Of a stretch of 9,048 bases of DNA, positions 1-5,760 are shown piece by piece. Each line of letters starts with the position of its first letter. The first letter of the stretch is position 1. The DNA comes from Akkermansia muciniphila (GTDB lineage Bacteria > Pseudomonadota > Gammaproteobacteria > Burkholderiales > Burkholderiaceae_C). The notes below the pieces were generated by a model. It was not told where the DNA came from and ran no database searches. It saw nothing but the letters and a program-made list of their open reading frames with translations. The DNA lies in NCBI GenBank assembly GCA_943327015.2, contig CALPVM020000072.1, positions 1-9,048 of the forward strand. Reading direction: 5' to 3'. Position numbers and translations under genes: made by a program.

Positions 1-704
1 AGCCAGGGCCAAAAGTGATCGATGCTTCCACTGCCCACCGCACGGCCAATGGTTGGGTTTACGGCTTTCCTGAACTGTGTGCCAGTCAGCGCAATGCAGT
101 GGTCCAAGCCCAGCGTGTAGCCAATCCGGGTTGCTATGCGACCGGTGCCATTGCGTTGATTCGCCCCTTGGTAGATGCTGGTGTTTTGCCGGCAGATTTT
201 CCGGTGTGTTTGCCATCTATTAGTGGCTATTCGGGTGGGGGGCGTGCCATGATTGAGGCATACGAGCAGGGTACTGCTCCGCCGATGGAACTGTATGCTT
301 TGGGTTTAAAGCACAAGCATATTCCAGAAATTATGCGCTACACGGGCTTAACGTGCCGTCCGCTGTTTGTGCCTTCTGTCGGTAACTTTAAGCAGGGCAT
401 GCTGGTGCAGTTGCCCCTGCATTTGGATACTTTACCCGGCAAGCCCTCGGCGCAAGATCTGCAATCAGCGCTGGCGCGGCATTACGCAGCTAGCGAATGG
501 GTGACGGTTGAGCCGCCCACTGCAGATATGAAACTCGATGCCGTGGCACTGGCGGATACCAACAAAATGGAGTTGCGTGTATTTGCTAATGACGCTGCTG
601 CGGATGGTTTTGCCCATGCTGTGTTGGTAGCGCGGCTGGATAATCTGGGCAAGGGTGCCAGTGGTGCTGCAGTGCAGAACTTGCAGCTTATGCTGGGTCT
701 GTAA
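1..704 (+). CDS. argC: N-acetyl-gamma-glutamyl-phosphate reductase, 5' end missing
   Basis: This enzyme makes N-acetylglutamate semialdehyde from N-acetylglutamyl phosphate with NADPH, the third step of arginine biosynthesis in the cytoplasm. The frame is open from the left edge (first full codon at base 3), so the GTG at 15 is internal: the N-terminal NADP-binding fold lies outside the window. Visible are a DASTAHR segment, a WVYGFPEL segment, the active-site cysteine in NPGCYATG (Cys codon 132-134), the conserved histidine region KHKHIPEI, and a C-terminal LGKGASGAAVQNLQLM. About 233 residues are present. The family member this resembles is the short type (roughly 300-315 residues), so about a quarter is missing. 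Its last 17 bases overlap the 3' end of recX on the other strand, with no terminator visible between them. The family assignment is firm; the upstream context is not visible. Confidence 0.95.
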   Translation, partial: PGPKVIDASTAHRTANGWVYGFPELCASQRNAVVQAQRVANPGCYATGAIALIRPLVDAGVLPADFPVCLPSISGYSGGGRAMIEAYEQGTAPPMELYALGLKHKHIPEIMRYTGLTCRPLFVPSVGNFKQGMLVQLPLHLDTLPGKPSAQDLQSALARHYAASEWVTVEPPTADMKLDAVALADTNKMELRVFANDAAADGFAHAVLVARLDNLGKGASGAAVQNLQLMLGL

Positions 705-1158
705 AATCGTCTTCAAGGCTGCCGCCCATGACTTTGCGGATGGTGTCTCCGCCAAAGCCTCGGCTGGCTAAAAAGCGCATTTGTCGGGCGCGTTCTTGTA
801 CGTCCGATGTGCTTTGAATATTTTTACCGAATTTTTTTTGCCAGATGGCGTGTGCGCGTTGCAGCTCGGTACTGCGGGCAATTTGCAGTGCCTCTTGAAT
901 GGTTTGCGTTTCTAAGCCCTTGGCTTGCAATTCTTGTTGCATTCGTGCCACGCCCAGCTTGGATGCGCGCCGGTGCACTAGCGACTCGGCAACGCGTTGT
1001 TCGCTGATAAAGTTTTTGGCTTCCAGCGCGTCCAAAACCTGAGCCAAACTGCCTGGAACTTCTTCATAGCGCGCGAGTTTGCGCTCGAGTTCAGTTCGCG
1101 AATGTTCTCGCGAACTGAGTAGGCGCAATGCGCGACCGGTGAGGGATAAAGTAGCCAC
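688..1158 (-). CDS. recX: Regulatory protein RecX
   Basis: RecX binds RecA and limits or reshapes RecA filaments, tuning recombination and the SOS response. The product is 156 residues, close to the family's usual 150-170. It opens with the typical SLTGRALRLLSSREHSRTELERKL block, followed by the helical repeats (for example LEAKNFISEQRVAESLVHRRASKLGVARMQQEL read in segments) and a RQMRFLASRGFGGDTIRKVM C-terminal repeat. The start is GTG at 1158, because the conserved block begins only a few residues later. There is no good Shine-Dalgarno in front of it, so translation probably depends on recA, whose stop lies 34 bases upstream on the same strand. A perfect hairpin falls inside codons about 14-23. 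The stop codon lies inside argC, giving a 17-base tail-to-tail overlap. Confidence 0.95.
   Translation of the reverse strand: MATLSLTGRALRLLSSREHSRTELERKLARYEEVPGSLAQVLDALEAKNFISEQRVAESLVHRRASKLGVARMQQELQAKGLETQTIQEALQIARSTELQRAHAIWQKKFGKNIQSTSDVQERARQMRFLASRGFGGDTIRKVMGGSLEDDFTDPA
1091..1118 (-). repeat. Perfect 11-bp inverted repeat (hairpin) inside recX
   Basis: TCAGTTCGCGA at 1091-1101 is mirrored exactly by TCGCGAACTGA at 1108-1118, leaving a six-base loop. In the recA-recX transcript it forms a strong GC-containing stem about 40 bases after the recX start codon, over the residues SSREHSRTE. No run of U follows, so it is not a typical intrinsic terminator. A role in damping recX expression relative to recA is inference; in E. 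coli a hairpin terminator between recA and recX does this job. Confidence 0.8.
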
Positions 1159-1192
1159 AGATCAGGCTCAGGTTTGCACGGATTTTTGGCAA

Positions 1193-2278
1193 TTACGCTT
1201 CGGCTGCTTTTTTGGATGCCGCTTTGGTTTTGACTTCTGGCGCTGCTTCTACTGCTAGCAGCGGTATACCCAGAGATTCGCGCACTTTGTTTTCTATTTC
1301 TACCGACAGTCCAGGGTTTTCGCGCAGGAACTCGCGTGCATTGTCACGGCCCTGGCCAATTTTTTCACCTTTGTAGGCATACCATGCACCTGATTTTTCG
1401 ATGATGTGGGCATTGACCCCCATGTCGATAATTTCACCATGGCGGCTAATGCCTTCACCGAAAAGAATATCGAATTCGGCGGTTTTAAACGGTGGTGACA
1501 CTTTGTTTTTAACGACCTTGACTTTGGTCTCATTGCCAATAGAGTCTTCGCCTTTCTTGATGGTGCCGGTGCGGCGGATATCAAGGCGAACAGATGCGTA
1601 AAATTTGAGCGCATTTCCGCCGGTGGTGGTTTCGGGGCTGCCGAACATGACGCCGATTTTCATGCGGATCTGGTTGATGAAAATAACCATGCAATTGGTT
1701 TTTTTAATGTGGGCAGTGAGCTTACGTAGCGCTTGGCTCATGAGGCGGGCTTGCAAGCCGGGCAGGGAGTCGCCCATTTCGCCTTCTAGTTCGGCCTTGG
1801 GCGTGAGTGCGGCAACCGAATCCACCACAATTAAATCAACCGCGCCGGAGCGCACCAGACTGTCTACAATTTCAAGGGCTTGCTCGCCCGTGTCGGGTTG
1901 GCTGATGAGCAGGTTTTGCAGGTTAACGCCTAATTTTTGCGCGTATTGAATGTCTAAAGCATGCTCGGCATCGACAAACGCACACTGCCCGCCCTGTTTT
2001 TGCATTTCTGCAATAACCTGCAGCGTTAAAGTAGTTTTACCGGAAGATTCGGGCCCGTAAATCTCAACAACACGACCACGTGGCAGACCGCCTACGCCCA
2101 ATGCAATGTCCAGACCCAGTGAGCCGGTGGAGACCACTTGGATGTCTTCAATGACTTCGCCCTCACCAAGACGCATGATGGTGCCTTTGCCAAACTGTTT
2201 TTCAATTTGGGCGAGCGCCATTTGTAAAGCTTTGGCTTTTTCGGTGGTGGCGGCGGCGGTTTTGGTGGTGGCTTCCAT
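1193..2278 (-). CDS. recA: Recombinase RecA
   Basis: RecA is the DNA-dependent ATPase that forms filaments on single-stranded DNA, catalyses strand exchange and triggers LexA self-cleavage. The 361-residue product has the Walker A motif GPESSGKT at residues 75-82, the MAW segment with FVDAEHALD, the Walker B strand LIVVDSVAAL, loop L1 around EGEMGDSLPGLQARLMS, FINQIRMKIGVMFGSPETTTGGNALKFYASVRLDIRR-type core (loop L2 within it), and AWYAYKGEKIGQG in the C-terminal domain. The start is ATG at 2278, nine bases after a GGAG site. The N-terminus is Ala/Thr-rich and about nine residues longer than in E. coli. The final 20 residues are Ala/Lys-rich and roughly neutral instead of strongly acidic. A LexA box lies upstream, and recX follows after 34 bases on the same strand. 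Confidence 0.99.
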   Translation of the reverse strand: MEATTKTAAATTEKAKALQMALAQIEKQFGKGTIMRLGEGEVIEDIQVVSTGSLGLDIALGVGGLPRGRVVEIYGPESSGKTTLTLQVIAEMQKQGGQCAFVDAEHALDIQYAQKLGVNLQNLLISQPDTGEQALEIVDSLVRSGAVDLIVVDSVAALTPKAELEGEMGDSLPGLQARLMSQALRKLTAHIKKTNCMVIFINQIRMKIGVMFGSPETTTGGNALKFYASVRLDIRRTGTIKKGEDSIGNETKVKVVKNKVSPPFKTAEFDILFGEGISRHGEIIDMGVNAHIIEKSGAWYAYKGEKIGQGRDNAREFLRENPGLSVEIENKVRESLGIPLLAVEAAPEVKTKAASKKAAEA

Positions 2279-2287
2279 AAGAACTTA

Positions 2288-2291
2288 CTCC
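2288..2291 (-). promoter_or_regulatory. Ribosome binding site of recA
   Basis: On the minus strand GGAG stands nine bases before the recA ATG. It supports the ATG at 2278 as the start and fits the high translation expected of recA. Confidence 0.8.
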
Positions 2292-2306
2292 GAGTAAAAA
2301 ATGAAT

Positions 2307-2322
2307 CTGTGTTTGCATACAA
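2307..2322 (-). promoter_or_regulatory. Possible second LexA half-consensus box
   Basis: On the plus strand this reads CTGT, eight bases, ACAA: one mismatch to CTGT-N8-ACAG. It starts 17 bases from the perfect box, between that box and the recA ribosome binding site. It could be a weak cooperative LexA site or chance; the flanking bases (AT/GC instead of TA) do not improve the match. Confidence 0.3.
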
Positions 2323-2323
2323 G

Positions 2324-2339
2324 CTGTATGAATGAACAG
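2324..2339 (-). promoter_or_regulatory. LexA operator (SOS box) of recA
   Basis: The minus strand reads TACTGTTCATTCATACAG with the core CTGT-N8-ACAG intact. Only the outer flank on one side departs from the extended consensus, and the layout resembles the E. coli recA box. It sits 45 bases before the recA start codon, where bound LexA would cover the probable transcription start. The site is seen directly; repression by LexA is established for recA in proteobacteria. The marR gene on the other side, whose start is 66 bases away, might also feel it. Confidence 0.92.
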
Positions 2340-2340
2340 T

Positions 2341-2369
2341 AGTTTATGTCAGTAATAAAGTCGCGTAAA
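2341..2369 (-). promoter_or_regulatory. Candidate recA promoter
   Basis: On the minus strand TTTACG (2369-2364) and TAAACT (2346-2341) are separated by 17 bases, each matching four of six bases of the sigma-70 consensus. Transcription would begin inside the LexA box, which fits repression. A competing -35-like CTGACA at 2352-2347 has a better hexamer but only a poor -10 inside the LexA box. The exact promoter is therefore uncertain. Confidence 0.4.
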
Positions 2370-2385
2370 GTAAAATATTAGTCAG

Positions 2386-2406
2386 TTTGCATTACCATTT
2401 GCACTA
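2386..2406 (+). repeat. Direct repeat TTTGCA(T/C)TA before marR
   Basis: TTTGCATTA (2386-2394) and TTTGCACTA (2398-2406) repeat with a 12-base period and one mismatch, directly abutting the marR start codon. A third TTTGCATAC lies at 2312-2320. MarR proteins normally bind inverted repeats, so this may be a site for another factor or chance. Confidence 0.3.
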
Positions 2407-2888
2407 TGACATCACCACTAGTATTTCAAGAGGGGGCGCACAGTCAGTTATTGCATTGGTTGCGCATATCCATAGAAAAAATGGATGCACGCGTAACGTC
2501 ACTCATGGCACAGCATCCCGGTGTTTCTTTAGGTTTGTCCAACTTGGCAAGACGTGATCAGCTCGGTGCGGCACATATTCATATCACCCGCTATCTGCCT
2601 GCAGATGGTTTACGTTTAACAGATCTAGCCGCCAAGGCCGGGATAACCAAGCAAGCCATGGGTGCCTTGGTAAGTCAGTGCGAAGCGTGGGGCATGGTGG
2701 AGCGTAAGCATGATCCTCAGGATGCCCGTGCCCGCATTATCCGGTTTACCCCAGTGGGCGCGGCCTGGTTGAATGCCTATCATGAGTCGGTAGCACAGGC
2801 CGAGCAAGAGTTGTGTGCCGCTGTGGGGCAGAATGTTGCCACAGTGATTGCGCTAGGTTTAGAAGCTTATGGTGCTGACTCAGAATAA
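2406..2888 (+). CDS. MarR-family transcriptional regulator
   Basis: This is a 160-residue winged-helix DNA-binding protein, probably a dimeric repressor that responds to a small ligand. The winged helix spans about residues 68-122: LRLTDLAAKAGI leads into the recognition helix TKQAMGALVSQCEAWGMVER (81-100), and the wing follows in DPQDARARIIRFT (103-115) with the Asp/Arg pattern typical of MarR. The flanking helices (about 10-60 and 120-157) would form the dimer interface. The start is ATG at 2406; an in-frame TAG at 2379-2381 rules out a longer protein, and no clear Shine-Dalgarno is present. It is divergent from recA across 127 bases, with a -10-like TAAAAT at 2371-2376 but no good -35. The target and ligand cannot be told from sequence. 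The response regulator begins 90 bases downstream. Confidence 0.88.
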   Translation: MTSPLVFQEGAHSQLLHWLRISIEKMDARVTSLMAQHPGVSLGLSNLARRDQLGAAHIHITRYLPADGLRLTDLAAKAGITKQAMGALVSQCEAWGMVERKHDPQDARARIIRFTPVGAAWLNAYHESVAQAEQELCAAVGQNVATVIALGLEAYGADSE

Positions 2889-2967
2889 TCGTAAAAAGCA
2901 GGACTTGTAAAGTTCAGGAAAGGGTCAAAGGCCTAGAATGTACGCACATCACAATATGAAAAATAGC

Positions 2968-2972
2968 AGGAG
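2968..2972 (+). promoter_or_regulatory. Ribosome binding site of the response regulator gene
   Basis: AGGAG lies six bases before the ATG at 2979 and fixes that start. Upstream, a -10-like TAGAAT at 2934-2939 has only a weak -35 partner (TTCAGG, 15-base spacer), so a separate promoter is possible but unproven. Confidence 0.8.
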
Positions 2973-2978
2973 ACCCGC

Positions 2979-3653
2979 ATGCGGATTTTGATTGCAGAGG
3001 ATGATCAGGTGCTTGCCGATGGTTTAATGCGTGCACTGCGCGGTGCAGGTGCGGTGGTAGACCATGTGGCCAACGGAACCGAGGCCGATGCAGCACTCAT
3101 GATCAACACAGAATTGGATTTGTTGATTCTGGATTTAGGCCTGCCTAAAATGAATGGTCTGGAAGTGCTCAAGCGCTTGCGCGGTCGTGGCTCGGCGTTG
3201 CCGGTACTGATTTTGACAGCGGCAGACAGCGTAGATGAGCGCGTAAAAGGTCTGGATTACGGTGCGGATGACTACATGGCCAAACCCTTTAGTTTGCAGG
3301 AGTTGGAGGCGCGTGTACGCGCCTTGGTGCGCCGTGGCATGGGAGCAGGCAGCAGCCTGATCAGGCATGGACCATTGGTGTACGACCAGACCGGCCGGGT
3401 GGCCACCATTGACGGAAAAATGGTGGAGCTTTCGGCGCGTGAATTAGGTTTGCTGGAGGTGCTATTGCAGCGCACAGGTCGTTTGGTTAGTAAAGATCAA
3501 TTGGTGGATCGGCTGTGCGAATGGGGTGAGGAAGTGAGCAACAATGCCATTGAGGTGTATGTTCACCGCTTGCGTAAAAAAATTGAAAAAGGTCCGATCC
3601 GTATTGCCACTGTGCGTGGTTTGGGTTACTGCCTTGAGAAGATAGCGCCTTGA
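2979..3653 (+). CDS. OmpR/PhoB-type two-component response regulator (TctD/QseB-like)
   Basis: The 224-residue protein has an N-terminal receiver domain (about 1-115) and a C-terminal winged-helix DNA-binding domain (about 128-222). In the receiver, the acidic pocket is E7-D8-D9, the phosphoryl-accepting aspartate is D52 in LLILDLGLPKMNG, the switch threonine is T80 in LILTAAD, and the conserved lysine is K102 in DDYMAKPF. The effector domain shows LSARELGLLEVLLQR, the NAIEVYVHRLRKKIE recognition helix and RIATVRGLGYCLE wing. All catalytic residues are present, so it should be phosphorylated by the kinase encoded next to it. The stop overlaps the kinase start by four bases, implying translational coupling. 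The subfamily resembles QseB and TctD, but which genes it controls is unknown. Confidence 0.93.
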   Translation: MRILIAEDDQVLADGLMRALRGAGAVVDHVANGTEADAALMINTELDLLILDLGLPKMNGLEVLKRLRGRGSALPVLILTAADSVDERVKGLDYGADDYMAKPFSLQELEARVRALVRRGMGAGSSLIRHGPLVYDQTGRVATIDGKMVELSARELGLLEVLLQRTGRLVSKDQLVDRLCEWGEEVSNNAIEVYVHRLRKKIEKGPIRIATVRGLGYCLEKIAP

Positions 3654-5092
3654 ACATTTTTCAGCGCGAACAGCGTTCCTTGTTTGGTGAGATTCTGGAC
3701 TGGATGCTCACCCCTTTGCTATTGCTGTGGCCACTGAGTTTGGTCTTGACATGGCTGGTAGCACAAGGCATTGCCGGTAAGCCCTATGACCGTAATTTGG
3801 AGTACAACGCTGTTGCTTTAGCCAGATTGGTCACCTTCAAGCAACAAAAAGCCCAGTTTATCTTGCCATTGCCTGCGCGCGAGTTGCTGCGCGCCAACGA
3901 CCTCGATACGGTGTATTACCAGGTGCTGGGGGCACGAGGTGAGTATTTGAGCGGAGAAAAAGATTTGCCTGTACCGGCGGCAGACGAAAAAATGCACCCA
4001 GGCGAGGTGCGGATTCGTGACATTGAGTTTCGGGATGCTGACCTAAAGGTGGCCTACACGTGGATTAGCGTAGAGGGTCATCCTGACGCACGGGCTTTGG
4101 TGCAAGTGGCAGAAACCATGGAAAAAAGATCGGTACTAGCCACAGAAATTGTAAAGGGCGTGATGTTGCCCCAATTTGTGATTTTACCCTTGGCGGTACT
4201 CATGGTGTGGTTGGCATTGGTGCAGGCAACCAAGCCCTTGCACAAACTGGAGATTCGCATACGTGCCCGTAAACCGGATGATTTGAGCCCCTTAGAGCAA
4301 AGCGGCGTACCATTGGAAGTGGTACCACTGGTAGATTCAGTCAATGATTTATTGCAACGATTGAAAGAATCGATAGCGACCCAAAAGCGTTTTTTGGCAG
4401 ATGCGGCGCACCAGCTTAAAACCCCTTTGGCCGGACTGCGCATGCAGGCTGACCTCGCTTTGCGTGAAAACGCCAGCGCCCATGATCTGAAACATTCTTT
4501 GCTTCAAATTGGGCGCTCCAGTGTGCGCGCAACACATACGGTGAACCAGTTGCTGGCTTTGGCACGCGCAGAAACCAGTGGTGCTGTGCTGAGCCATCAT
4601 CCGTGTGATTTGCTGGAACTTACCATGGAGGTCGTGCGCGACTCGGTACCCTACGCCATGGAAAAAGGCATAGATTTGGGATACGAGGGCGTTGAAGAAG
4701 CCACAGAGGCCACGTTTATATCAGGTAATGCAACCCTGCTGCACGAAATGATTCAGAACCTGGTAGATAACGCCATCAAGTACACCCCATCAAGCAAAGA
4801 AAAACCCGGCATTGTCACGGTGCGACTGTTGGTAGACCCCGCTAGCAAAGTGCCGGTATTACAAGTGGAGGACTCAGGGCCTGGTATTGCTCCATTGGAG
4901 CGGGAGCTTATTTTTCAGCCCTTTTACCGGGTGCTTGGCAACGATACCGATGGTTCGGGTCTAGGACTTCCGATCGTGCAAGAAATAGCACGTCAGCATG
5001 GGGCAGAGGTGAGCGTGGAAGACAGCAAACCCGGCCACCAGCCGCCTGGGACGTGTTTTACTGTGCGTTTTGTAGCTACTCGCAAGTCTTAA
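3650..5092 (+). CDS. Two-component sensor histidine kinase (TctE/QseC-like)
   Basis: This 480-residue inner-membrane kinase is the likely partner of the preceding response regulator. A first membrane helix lies at about 20-41, a periplasmic sensor region at about 42-168 (it looks like the 2CSK_N type found in TctE and QseC), and a second helix at about 171-193. A short linker follows, then the dimerisation/phosphoacceptor helix with H254 in DAAHQLKTPLAG. The ATPase domain carries the N box HEMIQNLVDNAIKYTP (365-380), the G1 box VEDSGPGI (406-413) and the G2 box GSGLGLPIV (435-443), all intact. The start is taken as TTG at 3650, which shares TTGA with the upstream stop; the ATG at codon 19 would cut into the first membrane segment. 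The signal is unknown: no transporter or binding-protein gene adjoins it. Its 3' end overlaps the SPOR gene by 17 bases. Confidence 0.93.
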   Translation: MNIFQREQRSLFGEILDWMLTPLLLLWPLSLVLTWLVAQGIAGKPYDRNLEYNAVALARLVTFKQQKAQFILPLPARELLRANDLDTVYYQVLGARGEYLSGEKDLPVPAADEKMHPGEVRIRDIEFRDADLKVAYTWISVEGHPDARALVQVAETMEKRSVLATEIVKGVMLPQFVILPLAVLMVWLALVQATKPLHKLEIRIRARKPDDLSPLEQSGVPLEVVPLVDSVNDLLQRLKESIATQKRFLADAAHQLKTPLAGLRMQADLALRENASAHDLKHSLLQIGRSSVRATHTVNQLLALARAETSGAVLSHHPCDLLELTMEVVRDSVPYAMEKGIDLGYEGVEEATEATFISGNATLLHEMIQNLVDNAIKYTPSSKEKPGIVTVRLLVDPASKVPVLQVEDSGPGIAPLERELIFQPFYRVLGNDTDGSGLGLPIVQEIARQHGAEVSVEDSKPGHQPPGTCFTVRFVATRKS

Positions 5093-5735
5093 ATGCTTTG
5101 CCCGCCATAGATGTCTTAACATCGTTAAGACGCTGTTTGATGGAGTCTGTTACTGCAGGCAATTTAAGCTGGTAAATGTTGGTGTTTTCGTTTTCTTGCA
5201 GTACACGGGCAGTGCGAATGCCCAAACCCGCTAAGCGGGATAATTCAGCAGTAGCAGCCGCCTGGTTATCAAAACCGGCCAGTGACAAGCCCGGCTCCAG
5301 CGCCGGGTTGTTCAAGGCAATTGTTTTTACCTTCAATTTTTCTAGCTCGGCACGTTTTTTAGCCTGTGCTTCAGGGTTTGCAAATTTACCCATATACACA
5401 ATCCAGCGTGCGGGTGAGGCCGTGCTTGTCAGTTGCCAAGTGCTGCTTGGCAAAGCGCCTTCTAAAGCACGCTGCAAACTAGCAGCTTGTGCGGCATCAA
5501 ATGGGCCGGCTTGCAGGCATTCTTTGGGCATCAGGTCGGCTTGCGCTTGCGCTTCGACCCGTCTGAATTCGGATGGTGAAAGCATGCGTAAAGCATCGGG
5601 CCGGATTTGTTGCTGCAAATGGTGCGGCTCCGACTGCGTAACTGCACCCCAGCCGTACGAAAGAAACCAACCTTGCGCCCAGGCAAAATAACTGGCGTTG
5701 GCTACAAATAGAATAAGAACAAGCAATCGCAACAT
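5076..5735 (-). CDS. Membrane-anchored SPOR-domain protein
   Basis: The 219-residue protein has one hydrophobic N-terminal segment (about 2-20), which is a membrane anchor or uncleaved signal, so most of the chain should be periplasmic. A SPOR-like fold spans about 108-183: WIVYMGKF, then an AQAKKRAELEKL helix, the PGLSLAGF strand, and AAATAELSRLAGLGIRTARVL. SPOR domains bind denuded peptidoglycan glycans at septa. Two cysteines, C73 in KECLQAGPF and C218 next to the C-terminus, could pair in the periplasm (inference). It is the last gene of the SET-birA-SPOR run, 17 bases after birA, with no strong Shine-Dalgarno. Its particular role is unknown. Many Burkholderiales appear to carry an equivalent after birA and coaX, but coaX is not here. 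Confidence 0.78.
   Translation of the reverse strand: MLRLLVLILFVANASYFAWAQGWFLSYGWGAVTQSEPHHLQQQIRPDALRMLSPSEFRRVEAQAQADLMPKECLQAGPFDAAQAASLQRALEGALPSSTWQLTSTASPARWIVYMGKFANPEAQAKKRAELEKLKVKTIALNNPALEPGLSLAGFDNQAAATAELSRLAGLGIRTARVLQENENTNIYQLKLPAVTDSIKQRLNDVKTSMAGKAFKTCE
5113..5131 (+). terminator. Hairpin after the kinase gene, possible weak terminator
   Basis: GTCTTAAC and GTTAAGAC form a perfect 8-bp stem around an ATC loop, 20 bases after the kinase stop codon and inside the 3' end of the SPOR gene. The following bases (GCTGTTTGA) are only modestly T-rich, so termination is uncertain. It is the only candidate stop signal for the plus-strand operon here. Confidence 0.35.
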
Positions 5736-5748
5736 GGTTAATGGGTGT

Positions 5749-5760
5749 TAGTTTAAACTA
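5749..5760. repeat. 12-bp perfect palindrome at the birA/SPOR junction
   Basis: TAGTTTAAACTA reads the same on both strands and covers the birA stop codon in the short gap before the SPOR gene. It could be a protein-binding site or chance in AT-rich DNA. Confidence 0.4.

Noticed and set aside
15..17. GTG at 15 as the argC start
   Set aside because: The frame is open to the window edge and continues conserved ArgC sequence, and the cofactor-binding domain would be missing from such a protein.
1159..1192. Possible terminator between recA and recX
   Set aside because: The 34-base gap has a short T run but no stem before it on the transcribed strand.
1605..1949. 114-codon plus-strand frame within recA
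   Set aside because: Antisense to the most conserved part of recA; composition typical of a shadow frame.
5223..5237. Small CCCGC/GCGGG inverted repeat in the SPOR gene
   Set aside because: A 5-bp stem in coding sequence is expected by chance and has no T run after it.
5176..5691. 171-codon open frame on the plus strand
   Set aside because: Antisense to the SPOR gene; cysteine- and serine-rich composition with no domain, and no ribosome binding site.
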